NCBI GenBank assembly: GCA_015501595.1
Contig: JADNRX010000148.1
Location: 1 to 64,000 of the forward strand
Direction: 5' to 3'
Origin: Hymenopellis radicata
Taxonomy: Eukaryota; Basidiomycota; Agaricomycetes; Agaricales; Physalacriaceae
DNA: 64,000 nucleotides
Part shown: positions 46,452 through 57,689 of the stretch, one piece after another
Layout: every line of letters starts with the position of its first letter
Numbering within the stretch: position 1 is the first letter of the stretch
Program-made: the position numbers and the translations under genes
Notes under the pieces: model-generated
The model's database searches: none
Told to the model about the DNA's origin: nothing
Seen by the model: only the letters and a program-made list of their open reading frames with translations

Positions 46452-47525
46452 GTGGACGGCGGTGGTGCTCTGCAACGTGTGACCGGACACACACGTGGTG
46501 CAGAACTTGGCGATTGCCCAACAATCGCTGGGATGTCATTCTTCTTCTATCCGGAGAATGACTTTCGTGTCACGTCGGATCGGTCGATCCGGATGCCGCG
46601 CAGGGTCCTTTCGGCAGAAACGAGACGTTCTCACAGAACGTCCTCGTGTTTGGCAACTGCCCTCATCGCTGTCATCGACGTCGACAGTTCGTTGATTCGT
46701 CGCCGTTGGCCCGTTGCCGCCGACTCGATCGTTGCTGGTATTCCGAGCTGGTTCGCCACTTTTGCCTCCATTCTGCCCTCATTTTACCTCTGCCTCAATA
46801 TTCCTCTTTTCTTACTGTTTGTTCGACTTGTTTCTTTTCTGTACACACAATATTTCTTCTTGCTTTTTTGTCTCATATCGTTCTTCCACCATTTTACTGA
46901 CTGCCTACTTATATTCTGTAGTGTTCCTGATCAATGTGATAATTTTCAGCTCATGATAGCCAGCGCTGGAGTGCTCATCTTCGCCACGGCTCTTATCTTG
47001 CTCGTGGGTCGAATGGGTGACATTGCAAGGCTTGTTCAAGCTGTGCTTCAGGCCACCGTCAAGAAATGCAAAGCACCGCCTGAGGTGTCTTGTTACGTCC
47101 AACTGCCGTACAACCTAAAGCCCGCCGCCGGCGACGAGATGGGAATTATTTGCATTGAGAAACTTGATATGTGGGTCACTCCTTACAGGGCTCCGGTATA
47201 CTCACAGACATTTCCTACAGTGCAGCCTCTGAGAGTATCGGGGCTCAGCAAAACTTTCCTGTTGAACGCTCAAAGGATACACGGACAGAGGAAGAGAAAC
47301 AGAACATCATTCCCTGGGTACGATCTCGACATTCTCTTCAGTTTGTATACTAACATTCTTCAGGCCAACTATGTTATGGATATGGTGCGCAACGAGCGCA
47401 AGCGCCTCGTTGAACCTCGATGTCCGTTGATCCCGAATCCATCATCTGCTGAGTGTTCGGTATCCGTGCCGGTTCTGGATAACCCCTTGTCAATCGAAAT
47501 ACCGTCTGAACAGGATTTGGGATGA
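46452..47525 (+). CDS. uncharacterised ORF with membrane segments
   Basis: A 357-codon uninterrupted frame, the longest in this stretch. A better start may be the Met of MSFFFYPENDFRV (around 46533). It has a phenylalanine/leucine-rich part (ILPSFYLCLNIPLFLLFVRL), which may be intronic, and a clear hydrophobic helix (MIASAGVLIFATALILLVG), then a soluble C-terminus without known motifs. The annotation as a gene rests on length only; intron boundaries are unclear. Confidence 0.35.
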   Translation: MDGGGALQRVTGHTRGAELGDCPTIAGMSFFFYPENDFRVTSDRSIRMPRRVLSAETRRSHRTSSCLATALIAVIDVDSSLIRRRWPVAADSIVAGIPSWFATFASILPSFYLCLNIPLFLLFVRLVSFLYTQYFFLLFCLISFFHHFTDCLLIFCSVPDQCDNFQLMIASAGVLIFATALILLVGRMGDIARLVQAVLQATVKKCKAPPEVSCYVQLPYNLKPAAGDEMGIICIEKLDMWVTPYRAPVYSQTFPTVQPLRVSGLSKTFLLNAQRIHGQRKRNRTSFPGYDLDILFSLYTNILQANYVMDMVRNERKRLVEPRCPLIPNPSSAECSVSVPVLDNPLSIEIPSEQDLG

Positions 47526-49475
47526 CGGCTCTTGATTAGCTTGACTGGTCATCGCGCGCGGACTTGGGAGGTATTACTTTTTGTCACCTCTGAGCCCAGG
47601 ACACTAACAGTTTCTGATGAAGGAAACCAGTTTATTCGGGATAAGTACTGTATCTGGTACAAAGTGAGCTACTTTGTACGACGCATGGGATTATATGCTA
47701 ACAAGTCCGTTTAACAGGTGTAGAGTAGCGTAGTTATAATTAGATTATAATTAGACAAGTATCGCATAGGCCAAGTAGTCGCAACGAGAGGTGTTAGTGG
47801 GTGAAGTTGTCGTCGGGCTCGACGTCGGCGACAATGTCGATGAGGCGGGGAAGGGGGAAGAGACACCCATGTAAGCAGGCCCCGTGAGTGTGACCGGGGT
47901 CGTAAGCACCGTCGAGTATCACCCAAGCAGCGCTTCGCCAGCCGTCTCAACCCTCACCTTGTCACACGACACCCTCAAGACCATCTCCTCCCATCAAGAC
48001 GTCTTCAACCTCCTCGCGACCATCTCCCAGAAACGCGTCTTCACCCTCCTCGAGACCAACATCTCCCAACAACACCGTCTTCTCCTCAAAACCATCTTCT
48101 CCTCAACACGCCCCGGGGCATATCCTCAGAGTGCAGGGGTACGACGACGAAGAGGTGGTCCAATGTAGGCCGTGCCTCGCCCCGACGTGCAACGAGCGTG
48201 TTGCCTGGTTGAGGCGTCATATGATTCGGGGGAGGTCAAGGCTTTGGAGGAGGAAATGAGTGAGGAGACACGTCTACAAAAAGAAATCAGAGCTGTCATG
48301 TGAGCGGAGCACCACGCGTACCAGACGCGAAAGTCTTTTGAAAAGTCATTTTGCCCGCCCACCAGAGCTTCCAAAAATATTTGGCAGGGAGCCCAGCCAC
48401 GAAAAAAGGTGCTGGAAGTGAGAAAAAGACTTTCGCCATGGCGGTAGAGACGTTCTCGTCAGCTTCCGGCGATTCCCTCAAGTGCCGAGGAGCCGGTGGA
48501 CACCCTTAACGCGATATTAACGCGTGTTCTGATTTGGTTTAACCTACTCTTACATTTCGACTGTCACTGGCCTGGAATTGACGCGGACAGCGACCTGCTC
48601 TTGCTTCCTGTGAGTGTATGTTCATCATTCTGTATTCTCTTCCAACTAACACAAACTATTACAGCATTTGGCCTTACTCAATACTCAATGCCGCTGTTGC
48701 GCAATCATCCTGACCAGTGAGTACCTCAAAGTCATTTTTTTTCCTCTTCCTTTTCTTCGTCGCATTTTGGGTCCGCACCTTCGGCGCCACTTTCGCGTTT
48801 CCTCGAGCCAGCCCGCGATCACCGCATCCTGAACACGAGCTCGCATTCGCATGGCTCGGGCGATTCGCTCCATGCCGTTGTTTGGCGTTTCCGCCGAGCC
48901 AGGGTCCGTTCCGTCAGCGTGGCCGTCACAGTGACACGAAAGTCATTCTGCCGGCCTTAAGATTTACTTCTCTCGGGAAATCCACGGTCCCGATCGGGGT
49001 CCGTCACGCTCGGACTTGAACCCGGGTCGTGATCGGAATGGGACTGGAGTTCTGCTTGCGTCAGCGCGGGCTCTCGGTCCGTCCCAACGGTGCAGCCAAA
49101 TAACCGCCGTCTCATTTTTTGGCTCCGTCCTCCGTCGTCGTTATCGTCGGCATTGATCCCGTCGACCGGGCTCGCCCTCGCGGCGGGGGTGTACATATCC
49201 TTCATACCTCCTCATTGTTTACATCCTCTTTTGAATGCATTTATCTTTTTTCACTCCCTTTGTTGTGTCTTTTCTTTCTCTTCACTCTCCTTCAAGACGC
49301 GTCCTCAATATTCTCAATATTCTGCAGCCACGTTCCGCCTTCGATCAATGGCGGGCCACTAATTTCGGCAAGACATGGACCCACCGATAGCCTTGGCGTA
49401 TCCCGCCTCTTGTGCCTTGTGCTCGTCGTCGTCGCCGCCGCCGCTGTTGCGCTCATAGTCAGAGGTCGGATTGGA
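47526..49475. other. unassigned region with a short tandem repeat
   Basis: Contains a degenerate tandem repeat of about 36 bp at 47977-48110 (ACCATCTCC ... GTCTTC ... CTCCTC), a short Cys-containing frame near 48130-48260 (VVQCRPCLAP), and a spliced reading near 48565-48720 (PGIDADSDLLLLP joined to HLALLNTQCRCC). No family can be assigned. Confidence 0.35.
47977..48110. repeat. degenerate 36-bp tandem repeat, about 3.5 units
   Basis: Successive units begin ACCATCTCCTCCCATCAAG, ACCATCTCCCAGAAACGCG, ACCAACATCTCCCAACAAC and ACCATCTTCTCC. On the plus strand this gives a 12-residue repeat. Confidence 0.6.
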
Positions 49476-51234
49476 ATGACCGAGTCGACACATATCGATG
49501 CGGATACGCTGAATATTGTGGCGAGCCCTGACGATGGCCCAGGCGAGATCTTTCCTAGTCGAATCAACCGTACCACTGGCCAGTTCACAGAAATTAAGGT
49601 GGATATGTACGTCAAGTTCCTTGAATCCTTCCTGGCCTCACGCGTCTAATTACCGTGTAGTAGCTCGTCGGCGATCACCAAGAAACGTCTACAATTTCTA
49701 TGCGCAACATTCAAGCTTCCGCAAACGGGAAACAAGACGGTGCTGGAAGAGAGATTACGGGTATTCAGCAAGGACAAAGAGCAGTGGACTCGGTACGCGT
49801 CCTTCCTTATTGAATTCTTCTTTGACCAACACTATGCTATCAGGCCTTTCAATACCGCAGTTCCAAAGCGCCGCAAACACAAGGGACCTCGAGAGCATCT
49901 TCAAGACACTCGAAACAACGCGACTGAATCTGTGGATACTGTTATCAAAACTAAGAGTCGCCCCAAACTATCAACTATCCTCCGAGAACAGAAATTTGGT
50001 GGCAACAACAGCACTGGTATTGCCGGTTCCAAGGATCTTCGCTCTGAAGATCAGAAGGCAGATCTTCTGCAGTGGGTATGTAGTATTCAGACCTTCAATA
50101 ACGTTTCTCATGCTATCTAGGCTGCCCAACTATCGAAAGAGAACGAGGCTATGAGGTTACGGCGACGCTTGCAGAAACTTGCGGCGGCACACAGCCATCT
50201 CTCGACAACACCTAAAGTATCAGTATGCTATGTTCTATTGTAGTATATCGGATGCTCATTAACATACCTTACCAGATTATACCTAACTCGCATCTCGACC
50301 GCCGTCTGGATCGAATCGAGCAACAAATCACAAGTATCCTTTCCCAAACATCGCCATTCCCTGTTTCCGCAACATCGTCCGAGCCCATCATAGCCCCCAA
50401 CGATCAGAACGGTGTGCCACCTCTCTCGGTAAACTCAACAAGTCCCATTTTCACTACGTCCTCGCCGCCATCCATTCCCTCATCGGAAGTCGAGCATATG
50501 ACGATTGATGCACCGGGACAGGAAGGTACCCAAGAGATGGATACTGTGATGACATCAAGCTGTTCGGTTGACACCGCTGTTCACACTGCGATGGATGTCG
50601 ACGTTGAGGGTACCGAACTCGGAGCCCGACATATGATCTCCATCGGTCATGGCAAGATTGTAGAATTTTACGAAAACCAGCTGCCTTCCCCGTTACTCCT
50701 CAAGTTCACCGTAGAGAATGTGCCGTTCCTTGCGCGCATCTGGAATGATGAACGATCTGAGTGGGATCCCTCCAACTATGACTTCAGGGTGAACGGTGTT
50801 CATGTCGCATTACGTTACTGGGACGACTTGTATAAGTATCGCAGTGATGGTCAGTGGACGCTCACCAAGTCTACCTGGACGAAGTGGAAAGTACGTACCT
50901 CGCAGCACATCTCAACTAGAATCGTACTCATATCACATAGTTTTTCATGCAGGCCTATGAAACGTTTGCGACACCGGCTGAGTTCTGGAATCACTTTTCG
51001 ACAAAAGACGGCAAGCGACGCAGCATAGCCCAGATCCTGCAGCAGCTGAAGGAGGAGCGAACTTCGCGCAACACCAACTTGGCTCAGCAAGCTCGGGCGC
51101 ATTATGGCGACAGGTTTAATGAACTGTTTCGTTATCGGAAGGGTGGAAGGACTGAGGTCATGCAGAAGGATGATTGTATTGCACGGCACTACTTGCAACT
51201 CCAGCATGGTGTAACGGAAAGTAATAGTGATTGA
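49476..51234 (+). CDS. SAP-domain protein, possible partner of the recombinase
   Basis: Six exons join in frame: 49476-49606, 49661-49792, 49844-50075, 50121-50222, 50276-50890 and 50953-51234, about 497 residues with no break. Residues around 45-80 form a SAP-type DNA-binding helix pair (LQFLCATFKLPQTGNKTVL then EERL). A basic/disordered part, two helical stretches (ENEAMRLRRRLQKLAAA; DRRLDRIEQQITSIL), a Ser/Pro/Thr-rich linker and an aromatic-rich C-terminal domain (VALRYWDDLYKYRSDGQW; TPAEFWNHFSTKDGKR) follow. The C-terminal domain resembles in style GCR1_C-like DNA-binding domains of Crypton elements; that is inference. It ends 14 bp from the end of the recombinase gene, tail to tail. Confidence 0.7.
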
Positions 51235-51248
51235 TGCAGATACAGTAG

Positions 51249-53360
51249 TTACGCACAATGACATGATCGATGACATTGTGGACAAACTACTGCGGGAGCC
51301 CGGTCGAAGTTGAAAAAGTCGTCGCGGCTCATGCTAGCCTCATCGTTGTTCGATATAAGATACTTAACAATCGTCATATGCGAAAATTCAGTGCTCCATC
51401 CGCCCATTCGCAAATCTGACGTAGAGGCCAACGAAGGAGAACAGAAAGCCACTGACAACCACCTCGCCGGAATGAGTGAGTTCCATAAGTAGCGGGGTCG
51501 ATGCCGACTTCAAGGAGATTTAGTCGAAACATCTCAAGAAAGTACTCAGAGCTCTACAAGGGGAATTGAGAGAAGAAAGAAACCGATACAAGAGACTTAC
51601 CATTGGCTCATCAACGTTGGCGACAACACGTCCGCCTGATCCAAGCTTTCGGAATACAAAACCTTCGGTGATCTCAGTTGCGGCAATCCAATCTGCATAA
51701 GCTCGAACAGCGCATAGGTGTGCCATCTGCTCAGGAAGCTTATGAAGAACAAAGGGTTGAATTTCTAGATTAAGCTTTAGATTCCCAGTTAGACAAGAAT
51801 AAGCATGAACCTACCACCAAACTGTGAGGTCTTCCTCCAAGGAAGAGTAACTCGAATCTTGTCCTTCCCAGCACCCGACTCATCTCGAATCAGTTCTACA
51901 TCTTGACTCTGAATCTTGAGGACCTCATCAAATCGAAGAAGACACATGAAAGCAAGCGTATATGCAAAGTTCAGTGCTCGTCTCGCCCGGCCACCTGGAT
52001 TCCAGTTTTCGATAGTCTGCATCTCGTCTTTCTTCTTTCGAGGTGCGGATTTAGGAACGGAAACTTGACGGAAACATCCCAATTCTTCGGCTCAGTGTTG
52101 TGATCGTAGAGCTTGCTGAGGATAGTCTAAGTAGAACTTATTAGCAATTATTGAAAGGAGAGAGGAAATACTAGTTGCAAACCGGAGTGATGGCTCTTGC
52201 GCTTGTTGAAGTTTCTCCAGCACGAACCTAGGTAGTAGGATAATTACTAGGCTATATGCTGCAACATGATATAACTGACCTTTCGGCGATGAAGACTCAT
52301 CATGTACGTTGACATAACGTCAGAGACAGATGGGTTTCCCAACCACTTTTCTGATACCTCGCTCTTATGCCATGGTGCGGAGCCAAGACCGTGTATACGC
52401 CCGAAGGCATGCGTAAATGCAGCGCGAATCTTCTGAGCATGCGGGTAAGTATTGACGACTCCGTCATCTGGTCCTCGAGGCTTGTTATCGAAGGTTATTT
52501 CGTCACACTCGTGCATGATATACAGTCATCACCCGGTCCTTTGTACACTACCGTTCCTTTATACACCCTTGTAGCACATGGTTCATTGAACTTACTTGCA
52601 ATGTTTTTACATGAAAAAATAGTTTATGATTCTATTATGCTCTGACAGAAAGCCTGGGGCCGTCAGACACCTCTATGGAGTTGAAATAATTGTCAGAAGT
52701 GGGCCATAAATATTCATTACATAACCATCACTCCTTTGGACATCACAAATCGCCAAATTCCTCAGTCCACACTTTGTCTAAAATCACGAAAATATTTGTG
52801 AGCATTCTCATAGTACTTAGAAACATTTTCTACACTACATGTTTAGTAGAAGAACCACTCTATATGTGGCGGAAGCAGAAATTAAGTTTCGGCGTCCAAA
52901 GGACTGGGTGATGACTGTAGGCCACTAATAAGCGCGGCGTGTCCTTTGAAGGACTTGATGTGAATAGCTTTCCAGGCTGTACTAGCCCATTCTTGACAAG
53001 ATACGCCTCCGCACGCTTCATGATTCTATGAAACAGTAAGCTTGTTGCCATGATAATACAGTGATCACTTACCGCTTGTATTCATCAGCTGTTCCATCTG
53101 TTACGCCTTGAGATGCGTCGCGGATCGCCTCCTCGATTTGTTGCAGAGATAGATGGCTTGTGGGTTGTGTTTCAGACTCTGCCTCTAGATCATTCTGCAC
53201 TTCGTCAACAGAGGTAGGATTATTGCATTCCTCCTGAAGGCGTGCATGAATGCCAGCGAAACGGTCGTCCCCAAAAAAAATCAGCACTGGAGGGAGATCT
53301 AGATAGAGACGGTGCTGCAGGAGTGCCCGGTGGCAATGGAGATGAGTTTGTATCTGGCAT
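51249..53360 (-). pseudogene. Crypton-like tyrosine recombinase, interrupted
   Basis: Start 53360 (MPDTNSSPLPPGTPAAPSLS). A helical core-binding part (TYPHAQKIRAAFTHAFGRIH, GNPSVSDVMSTYMMSLHRRK) precedes the catalytic domain with all expected residues: Arg in CLLRFDE (about 51934), HxxR in THSFRRGG (about 51470), GGW, and the nucleophile Tyr in VKYLISN (51360-51362). It would cut and rejoin DNA through a phosphotyrosine link. Defects: a 395-bp MITE in the coding sequence, one T too many in the run 53273-53280, one base missing before GGW near 51402, and a change of frame near 52040. Not expected to be active as written. Confidence 0.75.
52523..52917. mobile_element. TA-flanked MITE, 395 bp, inside the recombinase gene
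   Basis: Ends CAGTCATCACCCGGTCCTTTG and the inverse of CAGTCATCACCCAGTCCTTTG, both abutting TA (52521-52522 and 52918-52919). The interior is AT-rich with no frame. Removing the element plus one TA joins the recombinase frame exactly (VAY then IMHECDEITF), which proves the insertion point and the 2-bp duplication. This is the signature of a Tc1/mariner-type non-autonomous element. Confidence 0.92.
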
Positions 53361-53519
53361 GAATGATAGAGGATGGGAAATCAACATACAAGATGTGCGC
53401 ACCTTTATGCAGATCAAAGTCCGAGTCGTTGGAGAGACAGTAAGTAGAACAGAAACAAAAAATGTTTCATTGTATACTCACATACTCCACCGTTCCTAAA
53501 TACATACATAGACTAAGTC

Positions 53520-55357
53520 TTAATCACTGTCCAAAATGTCGATAAAGTCCTCTGAATCATGCACCCCTAGTCCTCATCGGAGGAGATGTCTATAACCTCC
53601 TCCGGGACGCTAACCTTCATGAAGGGCATCTGTTCTTCATCATCAGATAAAATATCAATGACCTCCGAGACGGTGCTGACAGCTGGAATGTCCTGGTCCT
53701 CATCAGAGTCGATATCAATAACATCCGGCATGATGCGCGATTCCATCTTCAGGGCAAGACCCTCATCTCTAGACAGTGCGTCAACATTCTCCGCCATCTT
53801 CGCATCGTTGGCAGTGTTCCTATCCTCTCCCATAACCAAGTCGCTCTTTCTGTGTGCTTCCGCCATGCCGACATACACCTCATCTTCTACCACGTCTGCA
53901 TATGGCATATTGTCCACATCTGCATCCCCCACCTTATTCGCGTCCGCGTTTGTATATACCGTGTTGTTCGAATCCATCACAGGCGTGTACACTGCATCCT
54001 CCTCCGCCATATCCGTAGACACCGCCTCCTCATATAAGACAGACGGTACCCAAACTCTCACGCTACGCGCCGTGGCTGGACTTGTGCCCACCAGGCGGCG
54101 AGTCCCAGTACGTGCTCCCCTCGAGATATCGGAAAGGAAAGAGAGGGTGATACGCAACAAAAGGTAAGTTTGCGCAGAATGACAAGCGATCTGGTCGCGG
54201 CGAGGTTTAGCTTTGTCAACGATGAACCGAAAGAGGCGAAATGTCCGCATGATACGCAAGGCGTAATATAGAGGCGGATGATGTCGTAGCTAGGAAAATC
54301 ATGGGGGATGTTCTTGATGAGAGATCTTGTAGCACTGTGTTCACGTAAAACATTCACGAAACGGCGGCGCCAAGATGTAGCGTATTCTGCGAACTTATGG
54401 GCAGATAACCATGACGCAGCCCGAACAAGTTCATCGCCGACGCCCGTTTCAGCAAGCAAGCGTGATTTCCTTGATGCCGCAGTTAGGTACGCCAGGCTGA
54501 GGATCCGTCAGTATTGAGTATCTCAGATAGAATTGAAACTTACCGAATAATCACCGCCAGCTAATAAGGCCATAAACACAAACTGCTCTCGCGAATAGAG
54601 CAAAGTTTTCATAGATACTGATGTCGGTGAGCTTGAGACTGACAGTGTCATCCTCTGATTGTTGCCTAGAACGAGATCACTATGGATTCGGAGAAACAGG
54701 TGGAAATACTGACAGACGAAAGACTCTTGTAGCACCAAAAACAAATGCGTCGCTGTCCTCTGTCCACACAGCGTCGATAATGTCATTGGCTGACATCCAA
54801 GCAAGTTCGGCTTCAGCTTCGCCTGGAGCCTATCCAAATCTTTGAGATATATAGGAGGTACACGGAGAAACAATCATTACCTCATGATGAGCAAAGCCAA
54901 GAGCGTCGAGGAGAGCCTTAGTGTCATCTAACAGATGGTGGGATGTCCCCCGTACGGAAACACCGCGCTTGGAGTTAGGGCGCCCGGACCGTCAAAGACA
55001 AAGATGGGAATGACGGTCGTCGAGCCGAATAGGGTGGTGTAATGTTTGAAGATTGAAGCAAGTGCGATATTCTTGCTTTGATGGCGATGGCTGGGGGCAG
55101 TTGCTTGAAAAAGCCATGGGCTGTGAACAGATGTTAGCGTAGAATGAAATCGAGGTTCAGAGAGACGCATACCTGATATCAATGCCGACACGGAGCCCTC
55201 GGACATTAGCATTCACGTTACGAACGCCTTCGAGAGCAGAATACTCGATTAAACAAGTATCCGTGCTGTATTCCTTCATCATCTAAAGGGTTGTGTGAGC
55301 TGAATTCGCAGATATCAGGGAAGGAAAAGCATTACCGTCCATAGTCCTGGAATGCCC
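53520..55357 (-). pseudogene. XPG/GEN1-like structure-specific nuclease, frameshifted
   Basis: Start 55357 (MGIPGL then WTMMKEYS). The XPG N-domain is visible (VGIDISPWLFQ; FVFDG, then in another frame GRPNSKRGVSVRGTSHHLL), then the XPG-I domain APGEAEAELAWMSANDII with EDSDAFVFG, and LLAGGDYS. These are the acidic active-site blocks of flap/Holliday-junction nucleases. Frame breaks: one G short at about 54984, one A too many at 54466-54468 (between PNCGIKE and SRLLAETGVGDEL), and one base short near 53566. The C-terminal tail carries DVIDIDSDED, EVIDILSDDE, EVIDISSDED and, past the break, DFIDILDSD: four SUMO-interacting-type motifs. Confidence 0.7.
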
Positions 55358-55399
55358 ATGATGAGAGTTCTGGAAGGGGTGGTATAGGAGCAGATGAGG

Positions 55400-55640
55400 A
55401 AAGACATCCGCAATCCAAGTATTCCAGATCGATCAGTCCTACGCCGCTACGGCATGAACCTCTCAACGAGTTGTACGCCGGCGTGTTGGAGCTCAGTACA
55501 CCTATGAGTTCAGACGAAGATGATGCTCTGCCAACCCAGCACCGGTCTCTGGAAGTAGGCTCAAGGTCGGCCCGCTATCAACAGAGGCACAGTGCTGGGG
55601 CGGAGGGCAGACAGGTCGTCTGTGAAGGAAAGCACTAGAG
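55400..55640 (+). other. coding-like plus-strand segment, unassigned
   Basis: An open frame reads ...SPTPLRHEPLNELYAGVLEL then STPMSSDEDDALPTQ, with the amino-acid bias of a disordered protein region, to TAG near 55637. No ATG-led gene can be built around it, and CAACGAGTTGTACGCCGGCG in it recurs at about 56814. It may be another captured fragment. Confidence 0.3.
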
Positions 55641-55949
55641 CGAAATATCAACATGTTGACTTTCTCGCAGTACATAGAATACTCACCAATGTCGAGGTAA
55701 AGAATACCAAGGCGGGTACATCAACCACGCAGCCGAAACACGACCAGAATCGGCGCCATATCCAATAGGGCGATGGCGTCGCTCTCACCGGCGCGAAGGC
55801 AAATGGAACAAGGACGCGTCGCGAAGACAATGTTCCGAACGTTGCGGGTGAAGATAAGGCATTTGTAGTTCCAAGTCTGTCGCATTGAGCTATAATCCCA
55901 CATTTATAAGAAGCACATCGTACGAGGAAGAGGGCGGACTTACTCATTA

Positions 55950-56690
55950 CGTCGATACTCTCCTGTCTAGGTGCAGACTGGCTTCGTCTCTCTCTATGTG
56001 TATTCCGCATCGTCTTCGGCCAGGATGTTTATGCTGGAAAACAATTAGAGTCCGAACAGCGCGAGATAAAGACAAATTCACATACCAATTTGCAGTAGAG
56101 ACTGCATGCGTTGTGATTGAGTTCATCGTTTAGGCCGCGGCGCCAGAGCGGGGTGTGGGTTGCGCCACAATTTGAGCATTCGGCTTTGATGCAGTATTGG
56201 CGTTGGCCGTAGTGGTGACACTTCGAAGCACGTTGTTGGCAGTGGCAACAGAGAATCCGTGCTCGATGTGCGAATGGTGAGAGTGGGACGGCCGTTCGCA
56301 GTTGGTGTGTTCTCCGACCGCGCCTGCTGATTACTGAAAAAGGAGATGGTAGTGTCCGGTATTTCATAGGATGCATCTGGGAACGGGGAACGAGACCTCG
56401 AGTTGACACCGAAAAGCAGCTCGTCGAGGGAGAGCTCAAAGGTAGGGTGAGGCCGTCGTTGGAGTTACATGGAATGTACCCTTCCCCATAGTTCATGCGG
56501 GTCTTGAGTGTGGGAGTATAGAGTATAGCAAAGGGACCGAAATCGTTGGAGAAGATGTCGGTGAGCCTGAGGAAGTGGCTACAACATCCCGAATCATCGT
56601 AGACGACGCTTTCTGTAAGGACTACATACACACACTGCAATCGAGCGGGCCTAAACCCAAACACCTCTGCATCGAGGTCCAATTACAGTG
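55950..56690 (-). pseudogene. GATA-type zinc-finger factor, decayed
   Basis: The minus strand encodes AECSNCGATHTPLWRRGLND followed by ELNHNACSLYCKL, a GATA finger whose usual CNAC is HNAC here, so one of four zinc ligands is lost. An intron (about 56035-56090) follows at the expected place. The next exon would read HKxPxPKTMRNTHRERRSQS but is one base short near 56018-56022, so that text appears in a different frame. The second finger expected after QESIDVM is not found. The N-terminal frame to 56682 is weakly supported. A former nuclear regulator of GATA sites. Confidence 0.65.
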
Positions 56691-56714
56691 TGTAGCAGTC
56701 CAGTTACATATCAG

Positions 56715-57150
56715 GCCGGAATCGAGCGCGCAGCGTAGGAGGCAAGTGGTAATAGTGGTGGCGGGATCTGGCAGCACTCATAGGGGCTGTAGATCCAGAG
56801 AACAGGAAATTGAACAACGAGTTGTACGCCGGCGCGTCAGATAGGAACTGTGAACCGTGTGCGAGCAGGCACATCCACGATCCCCGGAGCTCCCAGTATC
56901 GCAATGGCCCACCTCGACGACGTTGTTGAAATGAAACGACCCCCACGCGGGGGTTCAACTTGGACGTGTGGTGAACCAAAGAAAAACGGGCAGTGTACGA
57001 GGCAAGAGGTGGTAGTAGTGATGGTGAAGCTAGGCAGCACTGTTGGTGGCGGTGGACAGGACACGTATTGCCCGAATCGAACGCGCAGCATACGAACGCG
57101 CAGCGTACGAGGTAAGAGGTGGTAGTGGTGGTGGGATCTGGTGGCACTGT
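56715..57150. repeat. degenerate repeats around GAGGTAAGAGGTGGTAGTGG
   Basis: Three to four units (near 56725, 57000, 57080 and 57105) combine CGAACGCGCAGCGTACGAGG, AAGAGGTGGTAGTGGTGGTG and GGCAGCACTGTTGGTG. Long frames here on either strand derive from the repeat. Confidence 0.55.
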
Positions 57151-57689
57151 TGATAGTGGGTGGTGAGGGGTGGGGACAGCCTCAGCGCTGTTCGTGCGTG
57201 GTGGTGGAGGTGGTCAACTGGTCGGCTGGTGCAAGTACATATCTCCCTGGTTATCAAAACCGTTGGGATCAAGCAAATGCTTCGCAATCAATACGTTTTT
57301 CCAGCTGTCGACTTGCCTCCTTTTGACGCAACGTGAAAATGGTGCTGGCAGGAATTGAATCCAAGATGGCGAACATATCCTCGAGTCGACGTGAATGATG
57401 TCCAGTCCAACTGTGCGTTCTGGTCTGGGAAACTTCGTCCTTCGACGCGTCTCAGCGCGTCTTGCACAGATACACGGAAAAACCGCTTCAGGTGTCCAGT
57501 CGAAAGGCGTCGATATTGCTTGGCAATCGCCAAAGCAAGAGGACTGGCAATCGCCAGGTCCCAGGACGAAAGGCCAGGACGAAAGGCGGGGAAACTCGTG
57601 GTAGGGCGAGAAACACTATGATATATTAAAAAACAATATAGATTGAGATGAGAGTATGTTGGACGTACGATGTAGATACAAACAAATGT

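Noticed and set aside
50225..50275. extension of the SAP gene exon upstream of 50276
   Set aside because: The frame is open, but a donor at 50223 and acceptor at 50275 define an intron and keep the chain in frame.
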